From Granulicatella sp041433555 (GTDB taxonomy: Bacteria; Bacillota; Bacilli; Lactobacillales; Aerococcaceae): DNA of 64,000 nucleotides. The notes under the pieces are model-generated. The model saw only the letters and a program-made list of their open reading frames with translations. It was not told where the DNA came from and searched no databases. Below are positions 51,810 through 59,461 of the stretch, one piece after another. The stretch's first letter is position 1. Each line of letters begins with the position of its first letter. Location: positions 62,001 to 126,000 of the forward strand of contig NZ_JAPWBR010000002.1 of NCBI RefSeq assembly GCF_041433555.1, written 5' to 3'. The translations under genes were made by a program, and so were the position numbers.

Positions 51810-52250
51810 ATGAAAAAAGCAATGAAATTATTCGCTGTGTTATTTACAGCATTATTCGTACTATTAGGATGTGCGAAAGAAGAAACTGCTACATTCGAAC
51901 TAAAGCGAGAAGGTGTTGTTTCTACTTTAGTTTATTACTATAAAGGAGACGTTGTTACTAAACAAACAGCAAAATCTGAAATTGATTTAAAAAAACTTCC
52001 AATTTCAGAAGAAGAAGCACTTAAAAAATTCCAAGAAAACACTGATTTGTACAACTCAGTTAAAGGTGTAACTGCTACTCAAGAAGTTAAAGATGGCATT
52101 GTTACTCAATTTGTGACTGTAGACTACACTGTTGCTAAACTTTCTGATTTAAAGAAAGCCATCCCAAGTGATTTTGCTGGTCAAGGTGATAAAGTAAGCT
52201 TTAAAGCTTCTAAAGAAGCACTAATCAAAGCTGGCTATACTGAAAAGTAA
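51810..52250 (+). CDS. DUF1307/YehR-like lipoprotein 1
   Basis: 146 residues from ATG after AAAGGATG. Signal peptide with lipobox VLLGC (Cys21 lipidated), then a single compact DUF1307-like domain without linker: ATFELKREGVVSTLVYYYKGD, VKGVTATQEVKDGIVTQFVTVDY and the end VSFKASKEALIKAGYTEK. Anchored on the outer membrane face. First of eleven; its first 90 bp are nearly the same as in lipoprotein 2. Function of the family unknown. Confidence 0.88.
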   Translation: MKKAMKLFAVLFTALFVLLGCAKEETATFELKREGVVSTLVYYYKGDVVTKQTAKSEIDLKKLPISEEEALKKFQENTDLYNSVKGVTATQEVKDGIVTQFVTVDYTVAKLSDLKKAIPSDFAGQGDKVSFKASKEALIKAGYTEK

Positions 52251-52266
52251 TAATTAAATAAGCAAG

Positions 52267-52297
52267 ACCGGTAAAGAGCTCTCTCTTGCCGGTTTTA
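52267..52297 (+). terminator. Hairpin after lipoprotein 1
   Basis: ACCGG...CCGGTTTT with a further AAAGAG/CTCTCTT inner stem (52267-52296). Almost the same hairpin follows lipoprotein 2. Likely a partial terminator. Confidence 0.65.
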
Positions 52298-52349
52298 TGA
52301 TACATAACAAAAAGTTATGAATATATTACAAACCAAAAGGATGAAGTAC

Positions 52350-52793
52350 ATGAAAAAAGCAATGAAATTATTCGCTGTGTTATTTACAGCATTATTCGTA
52401 CTATTAGGATGTGCGAAAGAAGAAACTGCAACATTCGAACTTAAGGATGAAATGCAGACTTCAACATTAACTTATTACTATAAGGGAGACGTCGTAACAA
52501 AGCAAACTGCTGAAAGTAAATACATTATCTCTGAATTACCAATCTCTGAAGACGAAGCAATGGCAGAGCTTAAAGAACAAAATGATCAATACACTACTCT
52601 CAAAGGGATCACTGCTAGTCTAGAATCAAAAGACGGAATTATTACTCAAACTGTAACGATTGACTATTCCGTTGCTAAAGTGGAAGATTTGAAAAAAGCT
52701 TTCCCAGATGAATTCTCTGGAGAAGGTAATGTGGTAAGTTTCAAAGCTTCTAAAGAATTGATTGAACAAGCTGGATATAAAGAAAAGAAATAA
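52350..52793 (+). CDS. DUF1307/YehR-like lipoprotein 2
   Basis: 147 residues. Signal peptide and first 29 or so residues identical to lipoprotein 1 (lipobox VLLGC, Cys21, then AKEETATFELK), diverging afterwards (DEMQTSTLTYYYKGDVVTKQTAESKYIISELPI). Same one-domain architecture ending VSFKASKELIEQAGYKEKK. A recent tandem duplicate of the first gene, flanking hairpin included. Confidence 0.88.
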   Translation: MKKAMKLFAVLFTALFVLLGCAKEETATFELKDEMQTSTLTYYYKGDVVTKQTAESKYIISELPISEDEAMAELKEQNDQYTTLKGITASLESKDGIITQTVTIDYSVAKVEDLKKAFPDEFSGEGNVVSFKASKELIEQAGYKEKK

Positions 52794-52810
52794 TTAAATA
52801 AGTAAGTAAG

Positions 52811-52841
52811 ACCGGTAAAGAGCTCTCTCATACCGGTTTTA
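52811..52841 (+). terminator. Hairpin after lipoprotein 2
   Basis: ACCGGTAAAGAG and CTCTCATACCGGT arms with TTTT (52811-52840), a copy of the hairpin at 52267. Confidence 0.65.
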
Positions 52842-52871
52842 CGATACATAACAAAAAGTGAGGTAAAAATC

Positions 52872-53459
52872 ATGAACAAAACAACAAAAGCATTCGCACT
52901 TCTATTCACAGCTGGTCTAGTATTAGCAGGTTGTGGACAAAAGCAAGACTCAACTACTACTACTCAAGCTCAAACAACAGCTACACCAACAACAGCTGCG
53001 CCTACAACGGCTGCTCCAACGACAGCCACTCCAACAACTGTTGCTCAAGCAAAAACAGAAATGCCGGCTGGTGCTCAAAAAACAGTTTTTGAAGCTAGCG
53101 CTAAGGGTGGTGCAGAAACAATGACTGTGTATTATAAAGATGATGTCATATTGAAACAAGAAACAGTAGAAGTTTATACTCTTTCACAACTAGAGGTGGA
53201 AAACGCTCTTGAAAAACTTCAAAATAATGCTACCAGAACAAAAGAAGCACTTAAAGACTTTATCGGAAAAGGGTTTGAATATAATACAGAACACAAAGGT
53301 GATATTTTCACGATTACATATTCATTCGATTACACTAAAATCGATTTGGATAAATTAAAAGAAAAGATTCCTGGATTAAATCTACGTGATGATAAAACTC
53401 TAAGCTACTCTGAATTTAAAGAGGGTCTCCTTAATGGTGGCTATAAAGAAAAACAATAG
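52872..53459 (+). CDS. DUF1307-like lipoprotein 3 with Thr/Pro linker
   Basis: 195 residues. Lipobox VLAGC (Cys21), then a Thr/Ala/Pro/Gln linker (about 26-62, TTAAPTTAAPTTATPTT), then the domain TVYYKDDVILKQETVEVYTLSQ ... FIGKGFEYNTEHKGDIFTITYSFDYTKIDLDKLKEKIPG ... YSEFKEGLLNGGYKEKQ. The linker would lift the domain away from the membrane through the wall. Unlike members 1 and 2, which have no linker. Confidence 0.88.
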   Translation: MNKTTKAFALLFTAGLVLAGCGQKQDSTTTTQAQTTATPTTAAPTTAAPTTATPTTVAQAKTEMPAGAQKTVFEASAKGGAETMTVYYKDDVILKQETVEVYTLSQLEVENALEKLQNNATRTKEALKDFIGKGFEYNTEHKGDIFTITYSFDYTKIDLDKLKEKIPGLNLRDDKTLSYSEFKEGLLNGGYKEKQ

Positions 53460-53478
53460 TAAAATTCTAAATTCAATA

Positions 53479-53511
53479 GGGAGAAGAGGGACCTCTTCTC
53501 CCCTTTTTTCA
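53479..53511 (+). terminator. Terminator after lipoprotein 3
   Basis: GGGAGAAGAGG (53479-53489) pairs perfectly with CCTCTTCTCCC (53492-53502), followed by CTTTTTT. The strongest terminator within the array. Confidence 0.85.
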
Positions 53512-53530
53512 AAAATGAAGGAGACTCTGC

Positions 53531-54076
53531 ATGAAGAACACAGTGAAAGTATCTGCACTCCTCTTTACCAGTGCATTCCTCTTAGGTGCGTGTGGACAAG
53601 AGAAAAAAGAAGAAACTACGGTTGCTATGACGCAAGCAACGACAGTTACTCCAACGACAGCTACTCCAACAACTGTTTATAGCTTAGAAGGTGCTCAAAA
53701 AGCAGTTTTTGAAATTAGTGATCGAGTTGGTACAATAACAATGACATTTTATTATAAAGATGATGTCTTATTAAAACAAGAATCTGTAGAGAATTATAAA
53801 CTGACAAAAATTGATGCAGATAATCCTCTTGAATTACTTAAAAATTCTTCTGCGGAAGACGAACAAAAATACAAAGATCTTATCGGTAAAGGTTTTGAGT
53901 ATAAATCATCACACAATGATGATATTTTCACTGTTACTTATTCATTCGATTACACTAAAACCGATATGAAAAAACTCAAAGAAATTGAGCCAAATTTACG
54001 ACTAACTGATGACAATACGGTTAGTTACTCTGAGTTTAGAGATAAACTTCTCAAGGCTGGTTATGTAGAAAAATAA
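53531..54076 (+). CDS. DUF1307-like lipoprotein 4
   Basis: 181 residues; ATG after AAGGAG. Lipobox LLGAC (Cys21), short Thr/Ala/Pro linker (TTVTPTTATPTTVYSLEGA), then a domain close to that of lipoproteins 3 and 6 (MTFYYKDDVLLKQESVENYKL, LIGKGFEYKSSHNDDIFTVTYSFDYTKTD, YSEFRDKLLKAGYVEK). No promoter of its own seen after the preceding terminator, so it probably depends on read-through. Confidence 0.88.
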   Translation: MKNTVKVSALLFTSAFLLGACGQEKKEETTVAMTQATTVTPTTATPTTVYSLEGAQKAVFEISDRVGTITMTFYYKDDVLLKQESVENYKLTKIDADNPLELLKNSSAEDEQKYKDLIGKGFEYKSSHNDDIFTVTYSFDYTKTDMKKLKEIEPNLRLTDDNTVSYSEFRDKLLKAGYVEK

Positions 54077-54105
54077 TAATATGATTTCAAAATAAGGAGT
54101 TTATT

Positions 54106-54723
54106 ATGAACAAACTGACAAAAGTATCCGCACTCCTCTTTACAAGTGCACTACTCCTAGCCGCTTGTGGTCAAAGTCAAAAAGAAGAAACAACGATTGC
54201 TACGACTCAAGCCCCCACAACTCAGGCAACCACGCAAGCGACAACGACTACACCAGCAACAACGACTGCCCTATCGCAAACTACTCAGGGTACACAATCG
54301 GATGCTAAAGATGGCCAAGTCGCATTTGAAAAAATTAATGGAAACAACATCACGAAAGTCAAGATTACCTTTAAAGATGGCTTGATTCAAAAAATAACTA
54401 CCGATTCCATTATCGATTTTGACATATCAGGTTTACCAGAAACTTCTAGAGAAGCTTTCAAACAGGCGTTGCAAACACAAAAGCAAAATATGGAACAAAG
54501 CTATAATCAACTCAAAGATCAAATTCAAGAAGTCACTGGCCTAAAAATTGATTTTCGTATGGAAGGAACTAAATACATCCAATCATATGAAGTAGACTAT
54601 TCAAATGTAGACTTTGACAAGCTGCAAGAAATTGATCCAGATTTTACATCTAAGGAAGAGGCAACGAATTACGAGCAAATCATACAATCTCTACTCGATG
54701 CCGGATTTACAAGAGTTAACTAA
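54106..54723 (+). CDS. DUF1307-like lipoprotein 5
   Basis: 205 residues; ATG after AAGGAG. Lipobox LLAAC (Cys21), linker of TTQAPTTQATTQATTTTPA type, then a domain of a different subtype shared with lipoprotein 7 (TKVKITFKDGLIQKITTDSIIDFDISGLPETSREAFKQ ... GLKIDFRMEGTKYIQSYEVDYSNVDFDKLQEIDP). Member of the array with 29 bp to its left neighbour. Confidence 0.88.
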   Translation: MNKLTKVSALLFTSALLLAACGQSQKEETTIATTQAPTTQATTQATTTTPATTTALSQTTQGTQSDAKDGQVAFEKINGNNITKVKITFKDGLIQKITTDSIIDFDISGLPETSREAFKQALQTQKQNMEQSYNQLKDQIQEVTGLKIDFRMEGTKYIQSYEVDYSNVDFDKLQEIDPDFTSKEEATNYEQIIQSLLDAGFTRVN

Positions 54724-54753
54724 TCATAAACTTATAGAAAGGAATTCTATAAA

Positions 54754-55728
54754 ATGAATATAAAAGTAAAACAACTAACGCTTTTAGCAACTGCAGGTTT
54801 CTTACTAGCCGCTTGTGGACAAGGTAAAAAAGAAGAAACTACAGTTGCGACAACAACTCAAGAAACGATAGCTACTCCAACAACTGTTTATAGCTTAGAA
54901 GATGCTCAAAAAGCAGTTTTTGAAACTGTTAGTGTCAGTGGTAAAGACACTGTGACATTGTATTATAAAGATGATGTCTTATTGAAACAAGAAGTAGTAA
55001 CCCAATTTATTGTTTCAAAAATGGAAGAGAAAAACCCTCTTGAATTGCTTAAAAAAACTGCTCAAAAAACACAAGAAAAAATGAAAGATTTTATTGGTAA
55101 AGGAGTTGAAATAAAAACAGATTACAAAGATGATGTTTTCACGTTTGCTTATTCATTCGATTACACAAAATTGGATATGCAAAAATTAAAAGAATCTATA
55201 TCAAATTTGAATCTTCGTGATGATAATACTATTAGCTACTCTGAATACAAAGACTCCCTCGTTCAACAAGGCTATAAAGAAAAACAAACAACTGCTGCCA
55301 AGGAGAATGCTACACAAACTGTACAAGCTCCAGAAGGTCAAGAGGTCGCAGTTTTTAGAGCTACATTGGGTCCAGAGGTTACGGAATACATCGTTTATCA
55401 TAAAGGCGATACTATCACAAAAGTAGTCTTAAAAACACACAGAAACTTCGAAAAGTTTGGCAATGCAAAGGACACACTCCTAAAACAAGAAAAACTTTTT
55501 ACTGAAGAGGATGTTAAGGAGCGTAAAGAAATATATCGTTCTGTAGACGGCGTTTCTATTTCATATGAAGTTAATGGATACACTGTTACAACGATTGAAG
55601 AATTTGATTATACAAAGATTGATTTCGCAAAACTAAAAGAGATTGATCCTAAAAGCCAACTTTTTACTAGTTTCAGTGAAATGAAATCCGATTTCGAAAA
55701 TCAAGCCATTTTTGAACAAGTTCAATAA
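54754..55728 (+). CDS. Two-domain DUF1307-like lipoprotein 6
   Basis: 324 residues, the only double-length member. Lipobox LLAAC (Cys21); short linker; domain 1 (about 45-175) ends YSEYKDSLVQQGYKEKQ, where other members stop. Reading continues through TTAAKENATQTVQAPEG into domain 2 (about 193-324), which starts VAVFRATLGPEVTEYIVYHKGDTITKVV and ends FENQAIFEQVQ. This looks like an in-frame fusion of two tandem genes that lost the second signal peptide. Confidence 0.88.
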   Translation: MNIKVKQLTLLATAGFLLAACGQGKKEETTVATTTQETIATPTTVYSLEDAQKAVFETVSVSGKDTVTLYYKDDVLLKQEVVTQFIVSKMEEKNPLELLKKTAQKTQEKMKDFIGKGVEIKTDYKDDVFTFAYSFDYTKLDMQKLKESISNLNLRDDNTISYSEYKDSLVQQGYKEKQTTAAKENATQTVQAPEGQEVAVFRATLGPEVTEYIVYHKGDTITKVVLKTHRNFEKFGNAKDTLLKQEKLFTEEDVKERKEIYRSVDGVSISYEVNGYTVTTIEEFDYTKIDFAKLKEIDPKSQLFTSFSEMKSDFENQAIFEQVQ

Positions 55729-55758
55729 AATTTTTAAAAGCGGAAAGGACGTAGCTCT

Positions 55759-56367
55759 ATGAATACAAAAATCAAACAACTAACGCTTTTAGCCTCTGCA
55801 GGTTTGTTACTTGCTGCATGTGGACAAAGTAAAAAAGAAGAAACAACAACTGTAGCTACTACTCAAGCTCCAACGACACAAGTAACAACTACAGCACAAG
55901 CAACTACCACTGCTCCAACACAATCAACAAAAGCAGCGCAATCAGATGCGAACGAAGTTAAAACTGTATACGAGCTGGTGAATACAAACGTTACAACAAA
56001 ATTAACGCTTTACTCAAAAGGTAATGTTATTGAAAGAACGATTACAGAAGTTATCACAGATTTTAGTGTTGATAATGTTCCAGAAGCTTCAAGAGAAGCC
56101 GTTAAACAAAGTTACGAGATTCAAAAATCTGTTTTAGAACAAACTTATGGTGACTTAAAAAATAAAATTACAGAGCTTAAAGGATTTAAGTTTGATTCTA
56201 AAAAAGAAGGCGATAAGTACATCCAAACTTATGAAACTGACTACACCATTGTCGATCGTGAGAAATTGAAATCAGCATATCCACCAGTAGTTTCTTTTGA
56301 CGATCCTACAAACTTAGCTAAAGTAAAAGAAAACCTCGTTCAAATGGGATTCAAAGAAGTTCAATAA
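55759..56367 (+). CDS. DUF1307-like lipoprotein 7
   Basis: 202 residues. Signal peptide almost the same as lipoprotein 6 (KQLTLLASAGLLLAACGQSKKEET), Cys21, linker TTQAPTTQVTTTAQATTTAPT, domain of the lipoprotein 5 subtype (TKLTLYSKGNVIERTITEVITDFSVDNVPEASREAVKQ). Ends MGFKEVQ. Followed by a good terminator. Confidence 0.88.
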   Translation: MNTKIKQLTLLASAGLLLAACGQSKKEETTTVATTQAPTTQVTTTAQATTTAPTQSTKAAQSDANEVKTVYELVNTNVTTKLTLYSKGNVIERTITEVITDFSVDNVPEASREAVKQSYEIQKSVLEQTYGDLKNKITELKGFKFDSKKEGDKYIQTYETDYTIVDREKLKSAYPPVVSFDDPTNLAKVKENLVQMGFKEVQ

Positions 56368-56375
56368 TGCAACCT

Positions 56376-56411
56376 AAAAGCAGAGCCCACTTGATGTGCT
56401 CTGCTTTTTTC
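56376..56411 (+). terminator. Terminator after lipoprotein 7
   Basis: AAAAGCAGAGC (56376-56386) pairs with GCTCTGCTTTTTT (56398-56410). Confidence 0.85.
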
Positions 56412-56436
56412 TTTAAATGGAGGTAAATAAGATCTT

Positions 56437-56883
56437 ATGAATAAATCGATCAAAGCATTCGCATTACTGTTGACTACTCTCTTCTTCCTTTTCGGTTGCG
56501 GAGGGACCCAGTCTTCAAGCTATATTCTAAAAAATGAAATGGCACAAACCACCACTACGGTAGAACATAAAGGCGATACCGTAACGAAAATTACCATTTT
56601 AAACGAATGGGATCTTAAAGCAATGGGGCCAGATTTTCCAAAACAAAGTGCTCAAGCCTTAGCACAAGCCACTCTAAGTTTATATACAAACTTACCTGGC
56701 GTCACTTCTAGCATGTCTTCAACAGATGAGAAAATCACTTTTGAAATTACGATCGATATGGAAAAGGTCGATTTAGCAAAACTGAAAGAACGATTCCCTA
56801 ACGAATTCTCTATCGAAGGCAATAAGCTAAGTTTCAAACAATTCGAAAAAACCTTATTCGATGCTGGATATACGGCTAAATAA
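56437..56883 (+). CDS. DUF1307-like lipoprotein 8
   Basis: 148 residues, linker-less like members 1 and 2. Lipobox FLFGC (Cys21), then GGTQSSSYILKNEMAQTTTTVEHKGDTVTKITILNEW ... LPGVTSSMSSTDEKITFEITIDMEKVDLAKLKERFPNEFS ... FEKTLFDAGYTAK. The ribosome site GGAGG is unusually far (13 bases) from the ATG. Confidence 0.87.
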   Translation: MNKSIKAFALLLTTLFFLFGCGGTQSSSYILKNEMAQTTTTVEHKGDTVTKITILNEWDLKAMGPDFPKQSAQALAQATLSLYTNLPGVTSSMSSTDEKITFEITIDMEKVDLAKLKERFPNEFSIEGNKLSFKQFEKTLFDAGYTAK

Positions 56884-56909
56884 CTCATTAGAAAGGTGCA
56901 TAAAACAAA

Positions 56910-57512
56910 ATGAAAACTCTTAAAACATCACTCGTATTACTCTCTTCAATTTTTGTACTTGCGGCATGCGGACAAAAAGCTTCAGGTGGTAGTGCTACAG
57001 AGACAACACAAGCAGCTCAAGCAACTACCACTGCTCCAACAACACAAGCCAATAATAAACCATCAGAAAATCAATCGTCTGATAACAAACAAAGTAATGC
57101 AAACTCTAACCAACAAAGTAACAGCGCCATTCCAAAAGATGGTGAAGCTGTTTATAAAAGAGTGAAAAATGGACGCACAACAACCATAAAATATTATTTC
57201 AAAGACGATATCGTTTACCTTCAAGAAGCAGTATATGCTTATAATCCTCAAACTTTGGGGAAATCTGAGGAAGAAACTCAACAAATCGTCAAAAAAAGGC
57301 ACGCCATCTACGACGGAGTGAAAGGAATAGAATCCAATATTCAACGTAGAGACGGAATTTATTACCTTACTATTAATGTTGATTATAATAATGTCGATTG
57401 GAAAGAGCTTCATAAACGTGCTCCTGAAACACATCCAGATGATAATCCACCAGTTTTAAAATATAGTGATGTCGTTTCAAAACTACTTGAAAATGGTTAT
57501 ATTAAGCAATAA
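56910..57512 (+). CDS. DUF1307-like lipoprotein 9
   Basis: 200 residues. Lipobox VLAAC (Cys20). The linker begins Thr/Ala-rich then turns Asn/Gln/Ser-rich (NQSSDNKQSNANSNQQSNS). Domain shared with members 10 and 11: PKDGEAVYKRVKNGRTTTIKYYFKDDIVYLQEAVYAYNPQTLGKS, YDGVKGIESNIQRRDGIYYLTINVDYNNVDWKELHKRAPE. One DNA run of seven A occurs in the domain (near 57290). Confidence 0.88.
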   Translation: MKTLKTSLVLLSSIFVLAACGQKASGGSATETTQAAQATTTAPTTQANNKPSENQSSDNKQSNANSNQQSNSAIPKDGEAVYKRVKNGRTTTIKYYFKDDIVYLQEAVYAYNPQTLGKSEEETQQIVKKRHAIYDGVKGIESNIQRRDGIYYLTINVDYNNVDWKELHKRAPETHPDDNPPVLKYSDVVSKLLENGYIKQ

Positions 57513-57546
57513 AATGTAAGAAGTTTTAAGAAAGGATTCTATCAAA

Positions 57547-58185
57547 ATGAATAAACACTTGAAAATATCAGTTGCATTACTCTCATCAGTTTTTGTACTT
57601 GCGGCATGCGGACAAAATAACTCAGCGCAGACTACACAAGCAGCGCAAGAAACAACACAAGCGAATAATAAACAATCAAAACTGAACCCGGCTAACAATC
57701 AACAGAGCCAAGAAAAAGCAGCAGACAATCAACAAAATAAAGAAAAAGCGACTAATAATCAACAAAACAAGAAAAAGTCGAACGCACAAAATAGCAGCAA
57801 CCTTCCAAAAGACGGTGAAGCTGTTTATAAACTAGAAGATAATGGTAGTACTACAACCTTAAAATATTATTTCAAAGACGATATCGTTTATCTACAAGAT
57901 GCAGTATATGCGTTTAACTCTAAAGAAATGGGTAAAACCGAAGAAGAAATACAAAAACTTCTCAAAAAAAGACACTCTATCTACGACGGAGTGAAAGGAA
58001 TTGAATCCACTATTGCACGAAAAGATGGAATTTACTACCACACACTCAAAATTGATTACAACAATATCGACTGGAAGGAGCTTCATAAACGCGCTCCTAA
58101 AACATTCACCGATGAGAATCCAACTGCTTTAAAATATAGTGAGGCTGTTCCAAAATTACTTGAAGACGGTTACGTTAAACAATAA
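57547..58185 (+). CDS. DUF1307-like lipoprotein 10
   Basis: 212 residues. Lipobox VLAAC (Cys21), linker made of near-repeats NNQQSQEKAADNQQNKEKATNNQQNKKKS (charged, Asn/Gln-rich). Domain very close to that of lipoprotein 9 (AVYKLEDNGSTTTLKYYFKDDIVYLQDAVYAF). Tandem duplicate of its neighbour with linker expansion. Confidence 0.88.
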   Translation: MNKHLKISVALLSSVFVLAACGQNNSAQTTQAAQETTQANNKQSKLNPANNQQSQEKAADNQQNKEKATNNQQNKKKSNAQNSSNLPKDGEAVYKLEDNGSTTTLKYYFKDDIVYLQDAVYAFNSKEMGKTEEEIQKLLKKRHSIYDGVKGIESTIARKDGIYYHTLKIDYNNIDWKELHKRAPKTFTDENPTALKYSEAVPKLLEDGYVKQ

Positions 58186-58219
58186 AATATAAGGAGTTTT
58201 AAGAAAGGTTTATAACAAA

Positions 58220-58783
58220 ATGAATAAACACTTGAAAATATTAATCGCATTACTCTCATCAATTTTTGCTCTTGCGGCTTGCGGACAAAACAATTCAGCA
58301 GGGACAACTGCGGAAACTACACAAACAGCCCAAGAAACTACGACTGCTCCAACAACACAAGTAGCGTCCAATAAACAAAATACAACAGAAGCTCTGCCAA
58401 AAGACGGTGTACAAAGATTCAAGCGTATAGATAAAGGTGGATCAACATTTCTTATCTACTACTTCAAGGATGACATCGTCTATAAACAGATGGGTATTTA
58501 CTTTTATAACCCTAAAGGATTAGGCAAATCTGAAGAAGAGGTTGTTCAACTTCTGAACAAAAGTCAAGAGCTTTATAAGGATGTAACTGGAATAAAGTCT
58601 ACCGTTGAGAAGAAAGATGGAGAATACATTCAAACCGTAATATATAATTACCAAACTATGGACTGGAAAGAGTTACATCGACGCGATCCGAATCAATTTC
58701 CTGCGACCAAACCAAAACCAGTGAAAATTAGTGAAGCTGCAGCTAAATTACAAGAAAAAGGTTATGTTGAATATACAGAATAA
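58220..58783 (+). CDS. DUF1307-like lipoprotein 11
   Basis: 187 residues, last of the array. Lipobox ALAAC (Cys21), signal peptide close to that of lipoprotein 10 (MNKHLKI), linker TAETTQTAQETTTAPTTQVASNK, domain FKRIDKGGSTFLIYYFKDDIVYKQMGIYFYNPKGLGKS ... VIYNYQTMDWKELHRRDPNQFP. Followed by a strong terminator. Confidence 0.88.
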   Translation: MNKHLKILIALLSSIFALAACGQNNSAGTTAETTQTAQETTTAPTTQVASNKQNTTEALPKDGVQRFKRIDKGGSTFLIYYFKDDIVYKQMGIYFYNPKGLGKSEEEVVQLLNKSQELYKDVTGIKSTVEKKDGEYIQTVIYNYQTMDWKELHRRDPNQFPATKPKPVKISEAAAKLQEKGYVEYTE

Positions 58784-58795
58784 ACTCAACCAAAT

Positions 58796-58840
58796 AAACA
58801 GCACCAAAGACACTCCTTAGTCGTCCTTGGTGCTGTTTTC
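58796..58840 (+). terminator. Terminator of the lipoprotein array
   Basis: AAACAGCACCAA (58796-58807) pairs with TTGGTGCTGTTTT (58827-58839). Confidence 0.9.
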
Positions 58841-58855
58841 TTGTTTTAAATTTAA

Positions 58856-58970
58856 GATGTAACAAAAATATGACGTAACATTTTTGTTACATCTTCTTTT
58901 GTATCATTTATGATACGTATCATAAATGATACGTGATTATCAAATATGGTAATTATCATATATGATAATT
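58856..58970. repeat. Cluster of three palindromes after the lipoprotein array
   Basis: (1) 14-bp perfect arms with a 10-base loop (GATGTAACAAAAAT at 58856-58869, complement at 58880-58893). (2) A perfect 32-bp palindrome at 58901-58932, each half GTATCATTTATGATAC itself being nearly palindromic. (3) AATTATCATATATGATAATT, 20 bp, at 58951-58970. No gene is seen in 58784-59713; the rest of that gap is the repeat cluster listed below. Confidence 0.8.
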
Positions 58971-58987
58971 TCATCGTCTCTCCTTCT

Positions 58988-59107
58988 CTAGCGAGCGCAG
59001 AAGAAGTATTAGCACTTTATAAACTAGCACAATAAAAAAAGTACGAAGATTATCCATCTTATGTATAAAAACAAAGATTACCTCGGTTTCTATAATAACA
59101 ACAATAG
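58988..59107. repeat. Direct repeat unit, first copy (second at 59416-59531)
   Basis: About 116-120 bp nearly identical in both places, starting CGAGCGCAGAAGAAGTATTA and ending ATAACAACAATAGC; differences are a few substitutions and the length of an A run. A shorter, diverged relative begins at 59210 (CGAGCGTAGAACAAC). The unit spans the right end of one structured element and the left arm of the next. Confidence 0.85.
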
Positions 59108-59215
59108 CGTGTGTAATCGATGCGAATTACGGATGCTAGAAATTTATTTCTTAGCATCCGTTTGAGGCTTGATAGGAACTGAGACGTAAGGCTCTTCGCT
59201 TTCTATTTAGCGAGC
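59039..59215 (+). repeat. Structured intergenic element, copy E (right arm replaced)
   Basis: Left arm same as in copy G; GCGAATTA motif at 59122-59129; hairpin 1 at 59130-59160 (CGGATGCTA/TAGCATCCG, apex AATTTATT); junction TTTGAGGCTT (59161-59170); weak hairpin 2 with GAGAC...GGCTC. No sequence to the right pairs with the left arm, so this copy is rearranged. Confidence 0.78.
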
Positions 59216-59299
59216 GTAGAACAACTTTAGTGCTTTTAATAATCTAACTGACCAAAGTTCAAGGATTACAAAAAAGAATCAGTTTATTGAAAGAATAGT

Positions 59300-59420
59300 G
59301 GGAGTAGCATTGAAATGAATAAGAGGGAGTAAGGATTTTAATCCCTACTCCCTCTTTGAGGCTTCAAAGGCGAGAGACATCGGCTCGAGCCGGTGTCCTT
59401 TGTTCTTCTTATTTTACGAG
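59300..59420 (+). repeat. Structured intergenic element, copy F (core only)
   Basis: Hairpin 1 at 59322-59355 (AGAGGGAGTA/TACTCCCTCT, apex ATTTTAAT), TTTGAGGCTT junction, hairpin 2 with GGCGAGAGAC...GGCTCGAGCC, exit GGTGT. The GCGAATTA motif is lost (ATGAATAA) and the outer arms do not pair. Confidence 0.75.
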
Positions 59421-59461
59421 CGCAGAAGAAGTATTAGCACTTAATAAACTAATACAATAAA

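Noticed and set aside
57063..57434. 123-residue open frame antisense to lipoprotein 9
   Set aside because: Shadow of an AT-rich coding gene, with no ribosome site and no known family.
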